Source: Canna indica
Taxonomy: Eukaryota; Streptophyta; Magnoliopsida; Zingiberales; Cannaceae
NCBI GenBank assembly: GCA_034359265.1
Contig: CP136896.1
Location: 10,137,501 to 10,201,500 of the forward strand
DNA length: 64,000 nucleotides
Direction of reading: 5' to 3'
The notes under the pieces were generated by a model. That model saw nothing but the letters and a program-made list of their open reading frames with translations. It searched no databases and was not told the DNA's origin. Shown piece after piece: positions 1 to 10,248 of this stretch; positions within the stretch are counted from its first letter, which is position 1; the number at the start of each line of letters is the position of its first letter. Position numbers and translations under genes: made by a program.

Positions 1-192
1 TAGTCAATCTAGAGTTATTTAGATATATATTTTGGTAGGTTGAACTGAATCGGAATCTAATTTGAAGTGTTGAGAAAATGATTGGTCGTCATCCGCACCC
101 AAGCCATCTGGAGCCCGTTTAAAGGCTCGGATAAACGGATCCAAAAATCCGACCAATTATGATCCTACCTTGTGGGTTGTGGTTAGATATTG

Positions 193-202
193 GCCACGTG
201 GC
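193..202. promoter_or_regulatory. G-box palindrome upstream of the ATP synthase delta-like ORF
   Basis: The perfect palindrome GCCACGTGGC lies about 95 bp upstream of the ATG at 296. It contains the CACGTG G-box core bound by plant bZIP and bHLH factors and common in light-regulated plastid-protein genes. The position is suitable for a proximal promoter element, but regulation is inferred only from the motif. Confidence 0.45.
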
Positions 203-295
203 GCATACCCAACCATCCACGAAAAACCCACAGAGACCACACTCGCTTAGAAGTTAAAGCTAAAATTTCAACTCTATTTCCGGATCCCAATTCCA

Positions 296-976
296 ATGGA
301 AGCCCTCTCCTCTCCGGCATCCTCTCTTAAAGCCGCCGCCACCACCCCTTTCCTCTCCGCCGCCACACACCTCAATCAACTCCCCCTGCATCCACCCCGT
401 TCCGCCCCTCTCCCTGTCCCAAACCTCTCCGCCACCGGCACTCTCAAACCCCAATCCCACCACTACCTCACCAAATTCCCCCTCCGTATCTCCTCGCCTC
501 CCCGTCCCCGCCCTTCCCACCTCGACGTTCCTCCCCGCCGCACCACTTACCGCTCGGCCTCGACCGGCTACGCCGCCGCCCTCGTCGATGCCGCCCGGTG
601 CGACGGCGTGCTAGGCGCCGCCGAGCGCGACGCGCGGCGACTCCTCCACGGTATCCGCGGGGTCCTTGTGGACCAGGCGCTTGACGAAAGGACGAAGGGG
701 AAGGTGGTCAGAGGGGTGGCGGAAGGTGGTGGGTTCTACCGGCACCTGGTGTCGCTGGTGAGGATGCTGGTGGCTAAGGGGAGGGTGGGGCTGGTGGAGG
801 AGGTGATGGAGGAATTCGGGAGGATCTGCGACGGGCTGAGCGGGACGCGCGCGGTTGTGGTGTCATCGAAGGGGGACATGGAGGATGAGCGTCTGTTGGA
901 GATCGCCCGGAAGGTGCAGAAGGCGAGCGGCGCGCCCAGGGTGAGGGTGAGACATGTTCGCATGTTGGCTGCCTAA
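296..976 (+). CDS. ATPD: Chloroplast ATP synthase delta subunit-like protein, C-terminally short
   Basis: The 226-residue ORF resembles the delta (OSCP-type) subunit of the chloroplast F1Fo ATP synthase, which links the F1 head to the peripheral stalk on the stromal side of the thylakoid. Residues 1 to about 80 are rich in Ser, Pro, Arg and Ala with few acids, as in a plastid transit peptide. From about residue 85 the helical OSCP pattern starts (STGYAAALVDAA), followed by GGGFYRHLVSLVRMLVAKGR and a LVEEVMEEFGRI segment, then VVVSSKGDMEDERLLEIARK. The family normally continues for about 50 residues through a DPSLVAGF-type hairpin and last helix. Here it stops right after VRVRHV. A good splice-donor-like string (AGG then GTGAGA) sits at that point, but no matching second exon is visible before 1750. 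It could be a truncated paralogue or an early pseudogene. The gene faces the transporter gene tail to tail. Confidence 0.65.
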   Translation: MEALSSPASSLKAAATTPFLSAATHLNQLPLHPPRSAPLPVPNLSATGTLKPQSHHYLTKFPLRISSPPRPRPSHLDVPPRRTTYRSASTGYAAALVDAARCDGVLGAAERDARRLLHGIRGVLVDQALDERTKGKVVRGVAEGGGFYRHLVSLVRMLVAKGRVGLVEEVMEEFGRICDGLSGTRAVVVSSKGDMEDERLLEIARKVQKASGAPRVRVRHVRMLAA

Positions 977-1747
977 ATTTATTGGGGAAAGGAATTAGAG
1001 ATGGGATTGTTCACTGGCGTTAAATTAAATACAATTGTGAATTGTATCTCTTAATATTTGAACATTTTCTTTAGAGAAAAAATAGAATGAAGTGATAAGT
1101 TAGTACTTTGATATAGTTGCAATTTGTTGAACATTTCTCTTGTTGAGATAATATGGATTAATGAGTTGTTCTAGAAAACATACCATCAAGCCGCAAGCAT
1201 AATTTGTTACACTGCAAACTAAGGAAAAGCATGCTTTATTAGCTTCATAAAAACTGATACAGACAGACAGTACATAAGATGATGGATATATAATGCAATG
1301 ATATTTGCTCTAACAAAAGAAATAGAGGAACGAATATCAAGAAGAAATAGACCAAGTACTTCGGATATCAATTTTTTTCTGAATACATGAACTTAAGGAA
1401 CCATGGATATAATCTCCAAGGATATCTAAATTGTAAGTAAAGACAAAAAAAGCAGCAGCAAAAAGGATTTAAGAACAGAGAACCAATTGATGAAACTGAC
1501 TAATGGCAGCAATATAGAGATAACTGCGCATCTTGACAGTGCTTAGTAACCTCATAGGTAAGAAGCTAGAGGAAATTGACCTCACTTGATATTGGGTCCT
1601 TGCATATCTGATGTTCTTTGACTGATAACTGGACGTAGGAATCCACTTACAAATAGCACAGAACTTATTTTTCATCAGATTAACAAGGACAGGAACCAGT
1701 AGCATTATGGCAAAGGAAAGCATAATGTTGTGTCCTTTTCTGGTTCA
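977..1747. other. Convergent intergenic region
   Basis: This AT-rich stretch lies between two genes that end toward each other. It should hold both 3' untranslated regions. I scanned the plus strand for a missing last exon of the delta-subunit gene and saw none. Confidence 0.6.
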
Positions 1748-4700
1748 TTAAATGTTCAGTGGCTCTGCCTCACCATCTCTCTCTTTAAGTGAAATCCAAT
1801 CTTGAGACTCTGTTAAAGAATATGGTTAGTGATGATACAGCAAATAATGAAAAGAAAATATCAGTTGAAGACCTATCAATTGCTATTGCTTACTGGTGTA
1901 GACTAATTTGATGCAAAGTTTGTTATATCAGAGAAATTGCTAAAGATGATAAGCATCAAATTCCTGAATTAGATTTTTAGCATAGGGTAAGTGGTCAAGG
2001 TAGGACTTGACCCGGGCTAGCTACCAACAGTGAAAACTGTTATCAGTTTCGCTAGTTAGCAGTATCTTCAATAAGTGATCTACTTGATATGCCTGGTACA
2101 GATCCCAAGCATGAGAAGTAAGAGTTCACAATTTGCATTTCACCAATTAGCACTATGATGAACATATTCATTTAGTCCAAAAAAATTTAATTATGTTACA
2201 AACATTTTATGGATTCCTTTGGTGAATTCTTTGAATGCATAGGCAATATGGTGAAATTTATAGATTATGCTATTAATATAACAGTAATAGAATGGAAACT
2301 CCAAGGCTCCAAGCTGAAAACATATTTCCACTGTGTTATAACCTAGTTGGCCTTGAAAAGTTTATATGTGATTTTGTTGTACCAAGAAAAATAAATTTGC
2401 ATGAAATTTTTGGCAAATGTTCTTTGGAATGAACATACATAGTACGAAAAACTAAAAGAGAAAAATCTGATTAGGTAAGAAAAAATGGGTAGGAGATTTG
2501 TATATTACTTGATCTGTGGACCTCAGCAACCGTCATCAACCTCCTCTGCAATAATGAGGCAAGGAGGAGGAAAGCAGAGCACATGCCAAACATGACAGTC
2601 ATAGGAAATGCACTTACCTGTAAATTGGCATTTGATCAATCGTTACGCAGCTAAAATCATATAGAGTTTCCTCAATTTCACAAATCAGAGTTACTAAGTA
2701 TAAATGTATGATGACAAAAAACTTAAGTTTGATTGTTCAAGTCAATGTGCATTACATAATCAACTGACATATTCAGTCGGACAGCACAGGCAATTTTTTT
2801 TATGGAATATTAATATGCTATATGAGATAATATGGAGATGCAATTCAATACTTACATTGTAAAGAACAACACAAACAAATATGTTTAGTGGAATGCGGAA
2901 AAAATTCATGATTGTACTCCTAGCCTCCTCAGGAATGTACTGGGATCTCATCTTCATAATTGATGGCCAAAATATTCCAACACATGCTTCAAATATACAG
3001 AATCCAAAGAGCTGAATAGAACCTGCGAAGGAAATACTCCCACCTTTCTCTGTTGACGGTGCTATAAAGTACTGTTTCAGGACAAAGATAAAATCAAAAT
3101 TGCTGCACAAAGTAACCAAAAAAATAGAGGCTTGAGTGGGGCATACACTGGTAATAACAGGTAGAAGGAGAGTGACTGCAGAGATAGCAAATACAATCTG
3201 CATGTACGATTCAACTTTAGGTACTGGACGGGCCAATAGCCGAGATGCAACAGAACTACCCAACATCGATGAGAGCATAAAGGTGGCGAAAATGAAACCA
3301 TGAGGAATGTCTTCATCATTTGGGCTTAAAGCAGGGGTCCAGAGAAATACAAATGTATACATTGAACCTTCAAACAATGACTGTATTGCACCCAGCAAAG
3401 CAATTTTTTCATCTGAAATAACACAGTATTTGGTCATACTACTGGTCATACTGATTTTTCCTTTTGACACTGAAATGAAGTTGAATACTACTAACCAGAA
3501 GAAATAGCAGATGCAGCAACCTTAAACTGGGTAAGTAAATCCTTGCTCTCAGAAGGATCTCCATAGTTTTCAGTCCATGTTGATATTATAATTGCCATGC
3601 CAACTGCGAGGAAGCATGCAGCAGCATCAAAGGGAGCGACAGGTCCAAAACCCATATTGTCTGTCAGTAAATTAGCAAACAGCCCTGATATGATTGCAAC
3701 CAAGCCATTGCCAAGAAATATAGCCTTGGAGAAAGTTATGGACAGCCATTGTGGTTCAAAACCCCTCTGTATCAAAATAATGCAACGGATGTGAGAAATA
3801 AAAATGTAAGATAGGAGGAATGCCAAGATTGTATAAATTGTATCTTAATTTATTTAGCATGTTTTCCACAATGGTTCTCATCTCTAAGAACCAATTAATC
3901 ACAATATTAGATAGTCAGAATGGTGTGAGTTTCAGGCAGAAAGTCTAGGTTGTAATTTTGTCAAATACTACAAGATAAGACCACCATCTCTAGCATAGTT
4001 TATTCACAGAAACTTTGTAAGTTCTAGGCTCTCAATCTCTGCTTACATAGGAAAAAAATTGACGTCCAGTTTGCATGACTCTGTTGAGGAATTAACAAAA
4101 AGCGTAAAGATGAATATATGCAAACAAGACCTCTTATGCAGATTAAGAATGGAAGCAGCCAAGTGCAATAGACCTACAGCAGATATTTAGGATTTTAAAT
4201 TTGAAAATGTTTTAAAAACTTATAATAGCTGAAAAAGTGTCAACATCAGATCTAAGATTAAAAAAATGGGCCAAGGAAGCGAAGAACTCATGGAATTCTG
4301 TATAAATTATAAAACAAGAAGGAACAGATCAACAGATTTCCTCATTCCCCCCTGCTATTTTAAACTGATAAATGCAATCAGGTCTCTCAGACTGTAGGCG
4401 AAGAGCTCATGTATGACTCCATATAGTAACATCAAAGATTTTTTGACAAAACCAAGCATATCATGAAACAAACACATAAAATATCCAGATTCACCTTGTT
4501 GTGCTCTGCAACAAGCCATGACTCAAATGCTGAAAACAAGAGAGAAGTGGCAATCCCTCCCAATATACGTCCCAACATCAAGACTTTAAATTGCGGAGAA
4601 TGCTTGGTGATGCAACTCAGGATGTAAGTGATACAGTAAGTGACGGAAGCTCTCTTTCGACCCCTGCCATATCAAACATCAAAGCACCAAGATCACTTAG

Positions 4701-5267
4701 ATTGCGCACAAACTAAAAATATCACTTCATTATTTCTAAAGAAACACCAGATGATCGATCCGCATTCGAGGAAGTGCTCACTGTTTATCTGCCAGAGATC
4801 CGACGATTGTCCCGAACAACATGGAAGATCCGAAACCGGCAATGAAGAGCCGACCGATGTCTCCCTTCCCATACCCATACGTGCTGTAGAGGTAGTAAAC
4901 GTAGGGACCTTGTAACCAATCTCCAGCTGCCTCCACAAAAAAGAGAACAAGAATCAATGACCAGAAATGGGTGCAATCTGACCTAACAATCTACCAGAGC
5001 GAATGAAGAGGATAGATCTGATCGTAAACCTACCGGAACAGATCAGATCTACTCAATCCGAACCGGAGTAGCGACTGACGAGATCTAGAGGAGAGGAGAG
5101 GAGGAAAGGCACTCACCCATCATGAGAGAGTAAACGAGGAGGTAGTTGTTCTTGAAGGAGTTGAAGGCGGAGGAGGTGGCAGCACGGTCGCGGTTGTTCT
5201 TACTGAGCTCGATAGCCGCCACCACCGCGGCGAGCCCGCCGAAAAGCAGCCAGTAGAAGGCCTCCAT
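1748..5267 (-). CDS. Molybdate-anion transporter (MFSD5-type major facilitator), eight exons
   Basis: Eight exons splice into 462 codons, the normal size for this plant family of membrane transporters. Exons, in transcript order: 5267-5117, 4926-4782, 4663-4495, 3766-3496, 3412-3147, 3071-2856, 2617-2509 and 1809-1748. Every junction is GT-AG and in phase. The start is MEAFYWLLFGGLAAVVAAIE. Later landmarks are GDWLQGPYVYYLYSTYG, GSLADKQGRKRA (the loop 2-3 major-facilitator signature), GRILGGIATSLLFSAFESWL, FGPVAPFDAAACFLA, WPSIMKMRSQYIPEEARST and the C-terminal EAEPLNI. Hydrophobic segments alternate with short loops as expected for 12 membrane spans. The family is linked to molybdate uptake through Chlamydomonas MOT2 and human MFSD5; the substrate in this plant is inferred. 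No frame break was found, so the gene looks intact. It converges on the delta-subunit-like ORF. Confidence 0.93.
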
Positions 5268-7016
5268 TCTCCGACGCCCTTCACCAGGAGGAGGAGGAGG
5301 AGGAAGAAGAGCGAGGAATGGCGCAGGAGAAGAGGAGGGTGAGCGGAAGCGATGTGAGATCGGCTACTAAATAGGATGTGGCGGGTGGAATAAATACAAG
5401 CATTATTAGGAGTACTGCCACACTTGGGTGCTTCACAGCTTCAGGGTGGAGCGTGAGATGTGCATGATTAAATCGGCGATTAATTAACTATAAAAAGGTC
5501 ATGTGACATCAGACTAAGATAGGAAATTTAATCGACTATTAATTATACAAATGGTAAGAAATCAGTCTCACATAGTATAGTTTATTTGATCATTAATTAA
5601 GTATCGAGTGGGATAAGTCTAATATTACAGTTTTTGGTATAGTAATTGGGGATTAATATTGAGCTAAAAAACTGTCGGTGCTGTTGGATGGATAATGTAA
5701 GGAGGGATCAATACCCCAAATTCCAACCTCATTTGGTTCAAACTTCGAACCCGGCAACAAGCAATAATCGTTGATTTTAATGTCATTATTTCAACATATA
5801 TTTTTTTGTTATTAAACAGAAGCATTTATGATGTCATAAACTGAAAGAGACCAATTGAACCCATGAACCCGGTTCAACCATTGATCCGGTTTGCAAGACA
5901 GATTTAAATCGAGAGATCAGTGTGAGAAAAATGATGGCAACATTCTCTTTACAGCATCTTAGGACAATGATGTGCACTAGGTTGGTGGAGACTTGGTAGG
6001 CAAATTTCCATGAATGTTGTACTTGACGTTGACCATGGTGGAGCACTAAATTCTCAGTAAGAGAGACCCCTGACTTCGATGCATTTGTTCGAGATCTGAA
6101 ATAGTATTGACTTTATTGCTCGTACCTAACTTGTGGCAGATCCAATTTAATTGACTCATGGGTCAACAATCTTTGAATTTATTCTGGATTTACGTTTTAT
6201 TATATGCTGGGTGTGAGACACATGCTGATTTACATGTGAATGAGAATCTGTTAATAGTTTATTGCAAAAGCATTAAAAGGTTTTAGATTTTTTTCTGAAT
6301 ATTTTAGTATTTGATCTGTGTATGTGGTATTATTATTATTTATTGCAAGTAATGGGAGTGAAATTAGTGATTGCCGATTGGGTGGCACTTAGCACGCAGC
6401 GCAACCAGTGTTGTATGTTTTGGTGGAAGCCCAACCAAACTCCAACTTTATGTTGGACTTCGGCCTAACCAAAATTAATTGGTTAAGATCGGATTTGGCC
6501 ATCATAAGAATATATAGTTAGGCTTACGTTATAAAGTTTGAATTGATAACACCAATTCGAGCTCGACCATAAGCAAATCTAGCTAGTTTGTCGTGCAACA
6601 AAGGCTATCATTTTTTGGTTCAACCTATAAAAAAAATAGACTCCGGTTCAGTTTTTTCAATTCAGATTTCTAATTGGGTTCAATTTTTCAATTTAGATTT
6701 CAAATTCTTTTAGGGAACGTTGGGTAAGTAAAAATTTATTTACATTATTATCGATAATGTGATTTTTAAATTCTCATGACCCACATATTATAATATTTAA
6801 TTCGAGCACTTTATGAGTAATATGGATAGCTTCCATGGTAGATGAGTATAAGAATTATCATCCAATGATAATTCTAAATTTTAATATTATCTTTCCACCT
6901 TTTTCCCTGCATACACCATCAAATTTTGATAGATTTTTTAATATTTTTTTGTGAAGTCAAAAAATACAATATTAGATTATCATCTATGTTGGTCAAATAT
7001 GTCAAACAACCGGAGT
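5268..7016. other. Intergenic sequence, no gene seen
   Basis: This stretch covers the transporter promoter side (first few hundred bases) and then AT-rich sequence with many stops in all frames. Short ORFs here have no recognisable motifs. I see no RNA gene or complete mobile element. Confidence 0.5.
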
Positions 7017-7025
7017 AATATTATA

Positions 7026-7598
7026 GGATAATTGTCTGAATATATTCTGAACTTTGGACTTTGGACTTTGTCTCAAATGTATCATGAACTTTATTTTCAC
7101 CAAATTGTATTCTGAACTATTAAATTTGTATCAATTGTATCCCTCCGTTAAAATTTTGTCACCTACTCTGTTAACAGTGTGACGTGGCTTGCACACATGG
7201 ATTAAAATATAATTTTTTATATTTTAACACTTTCTTCGTCATCATCGCGCCGGAGAAATCGTCAGACCTCGCCGGAGAAACCGCCGAAGCTCGTTCGTAA
7301 ACAATTCTAATAGAAAATGATTCTCCAGCAAGGTCTGCGGTTTCTCCGGCGAGGTCTGGCGATTTCTCCGACGATGTCCGATGAGGTAGTGACAAAGAAA
7401 ATGTTAAAATATAAAAAATAATATTCTAATCCATATGTGCAAGCCACGTCACACTATTAACGGAGTAGGTCACGAAATTTTAACGGAGAAATACAATTGA
7501 TACAAATTTAATAGTTCAGGATACAATTTGATAAAATAAAAGTTCAGGATATATTTGAAACAAAATCCAAAGTTCAGAATATATTCAGATAATTATCC
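7026..7598. mobile_element. Foldback MITE of Mutator (MULE) type
   Basis: The 573-bp element is almost a complete inverted repeat. It begins GGATAATTGTCTGAATATAT and ends with the matching inverted ATATTCAGATAATTATCC. The two arms can be followed inward for well over 150 bp each, through the motifs CTCCGTTAAA and GTGACGTGGCTTGC, to a GC-rich centre of CGCCGGAGAAA-like units. An exact 9-bp direct repeat, AATATTATA, flanks it at 7017-7025 and 7599-7607. A 9-bp TSD is typical of Mutator-like elements. There is no transposase, so it must have been moved in trans. Confidence 0.88.
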
Positions 7599-8391
7599 AA
7601 TATTATATTGTCGATAAATTAAAGATGACAATCTATCTTGTGGTAACATAGTTATCATTATAACATTACTTAGCAATATACCAAACATAATCTTAGTTCT
7701 TCCGATTAAATTTCATATAATGTTTTATTTAGAAATACTAATACTAATTGATTAAAAAGCTATATATATAATATATGGAGAACTCATTTTAAACCAAACC
7801 GAATTGGAACAAGTAATATTGGTCTATTTGAGTTTTGCGACTCAAACCACAAACGTATAAATGTTTCCTTGACTCGTCGAATCAACATCTTTGTTGGATG
7901 TGAACACTAGATGGCCAGACCGGGCATGGCCCGGGCCTTTATGAACCAGATCCATTACTCTATGATTTCCATATAAACAGCAGTAAGAAAAAAACCCATG
8001 AGTGGAAAAGTTGAGTTTGAATTCTTCCGCAAGTATTTGAATTCAGGGCTCAGGTTGCCAGTTTGCAGTCTTTGAATTGCTTTGTCTCCGCTGGCCATTT
8101 GTCTTCTCACAAGAATCACACAGCTAAAAAGCAACAAAGCTTTGTGGTACCTTTTTATCTTCAACTTGTTATCTCATTCTGAACAGCCAGCTTCATATAC
8201 AATGTTGCCATTGAGAACTTCTGAACTTGTACTCAAGATGAGTATAAGAAGTTTCTTCTTATTTGATTCCTGTTTAGCGAATTCTCTAGTCTTGCGATTA
8301 CAATATTCATTAGCATTTATACATTAACAAAGTCGTTCTAGATTATCATTTGTATTCTTTTAACAATGATGAAATTTGAAATGAGATATGT

Positions 8392-8580
8392 ATTGATTGA
8401 TAAAATAAAATAGTCTTATATAAATTTTACAAGATATTTTAATAAATTTTAAAGACTCAGTAATTAACTAATAATTACGTACTATGTTAACATGATAAAT
8501 AGAGATACTTAGAAAATAACTACAAAATTTGATCAACCAATTTTTGCCCATATGTGGTGTTGCATTACCTTCAACACTCT
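8392..8580. repeat. Segmental duplicate, left copy (matches 9453-9516 plus 14447-14585)
   Basis: This stretch starts near TTGATTGATA and runs through ACAAGATATTTTAATAAATT, TAATTACGTACTATG and TTGCATTACCTTCAA. It is paralogous to the sequence immediately left of the Copia element joined to that immediately right of it. The copies are diverged but aligned in order. It therefore acts as a natural empty site for the Copia insertion. Confidence 0.7.
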
Positions 8581-9030
8581 TCTTCAACACCAATTTCAAC
8601 GTCTCAAAGGTTTTGATCACCATCGTTCGTCTGACATTGCACGTATGTGTATCCTTTGCATATATCTCTTTTGTCTCTTTCATTTCTTTTATTTTTTTCG
8701 TCTTTTGTGTTCTTCACGGAGACCTAACGGACTTCTTTCATCCTTTGTGTTCTTCACGAGGACCCAATGAAACTTGTCCCATATGTTCTCCAGGAGGATC
8801 CGACAAGATTATCCTTTGTGCCCTCCCTTAGGACTCAATGAGACTGTCTTATATACTTCACAAGAATCTTATTAGACTATTCTTTTTTACTTCTTTTTTT
8901 TTTTTCCTCTAGACAACATATTGCTTTTGCTTTTGAAGATGGGCCGCCAGATTAATCCATCTAATTAATCTCTTTCTACTTTTCTTTTTCTTGCTATTTT
9001 GACTATTATTTTCTATTTCACTAACATTAT

Positions 9031-9348
9031 ATTTGGATAATTTTGAGTAAAGAATTTGAAGGAGGGGGTTTGAAGGATTTTGGGGGAGGGGTTTGAAGAT
9101 TTTTTAAAAAGTTTTTAAAAATTTTATTTGGTTAGACTTCATAAGGGATTTGAAAAGATTTGGTAGATCATTATGATTTTATTTATAATATTTCTTTTAT
9201 TTTAAGAATATGTATGTAATTTATTTATTTTAATTCATTAACTTTCTAAACCCCTCCAACCCCCCATTTTGGGGATTTCAAAAATGGATTCTATGAGGGG
9301 TTCGACACCCCTCAAGGTTTAAAACTCCTTAAAAAAAATTATCCAAAT
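9031..9348. repeat. Short-inverted-repeat-bounded segment, possible MITE
   Basis: The 14-bp string ATTTGGATAATTTT at 9031-9044 recurs inverted at 9335-9348. The interior holds G-rich strings on the left side and C-rich strings on the right side that partly mirror each other. I could not define a TSD, so a MITE is only a possibility. Confidence 0.3.
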
Positions 9349-9516
9349 AAGATATTTTAAATCCCTCCCAACTCTTCCCCTCCAAACCCCTTCAACTATA
9401 GATGCATTATTTCACTAAACAAGAGATGCATTATTTCACTCAATGAACTATTCGTTGATTGATATAACAAAGAGCATTATATAAAATTTACAAGATATTT
9501 TGATAAATCTTAAAGG

Positions 9517-10238
9517 TGTTGGGAAGAACACCAATGCATAGCAGCAAACACTTCTTCCCTAATTTATGAGAATCAATAGATATACGAGTATAAATTCTAA
9601 ACACAATTGCAGCAGTATATCAATGCAGTAAATAATAAAAGAACACCGCAAATTTTAACGTGGTAACACCTCTCAAAGAACGAGAGACAACCTCCACGGG
9701 ACCTAGTCCAGAAATAAACTCTACTATCACCAAATCAAGGTACAAAGGAGTTTAATCAAGCTACAATCTCTAGAACAAAATCTCAACTCTTCTACAGCAT
9801 CAACTGGTCACCAACAATGACTTAAATCATCAACAAGATGAAAATAGCAAGAAGAGTTGGAGAAATGTCACCAAGAACAAAATTTGTGTTCGCAGAATTT
9901 TCTGCGCAGTCTAGAGATGTCAAAATCCGATCTCCACCGTTGAGAAAATGAAGAACTATGAGTCAGAAACCTCCAGTAAAAATTTCAGCCCGATCGGAGA
10001 AGATTTGACCATGCGATCGTGTGTTTGATGAAGACTGAACAGAGCTAAAAATTCTGTGCGAATCTCACTCCAAAAACTCCTCTCTCTTTTTTCTCTATTT
10101 CTCTCTCTAGGTGGCTGATCTCAATTGCTACAACTTGACTTGTCCAACAAGTCAAGTTTATTTTTACTAGGGATAAAACCCTAGTGACATGTGGGCTTGG
10201 GCCTCCTCCACATATGAGTGACCCAACCCAACCCAACA
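9517..10238 (-). repeat. 3' LTR of the old Copia element
   Basis: This LTR starts TGTTGGGAAG and ends CCCAACA on the plus strand. It aligns along its whole length with 13734-14446 with frequent substitutions. A polypurine tract (GTGAGGGGGAGATT on the minus strand, 10252-10239) abuts its inner edge, which marks it as the 3' LTR. Confidence 0.9.
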
Positions 10239-10248
10239 AATCTCCCCC

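Larger units (their letters stand above)
7608..9516. other. Intergenic sequence with low-grade repeats
   Basis: No gene is supported. The part from 8660 to 8880 has loosely repeated strings around TCCTTTGTGTTCTTCACG. The part from 9031 to 9348 is bounded by a short inverted repeat. The part from 8392 to 8580 is duplicated further right around the Copia element. Confidence 0.5.

Noticed and set aside
260..520. Minus-strand ORF opposite the delta-subunit-like gene
   Set aside because: It is Gly/Glu-rich because it reads the complement of the GC-rich transit-peptide region. There is no independent evidence.
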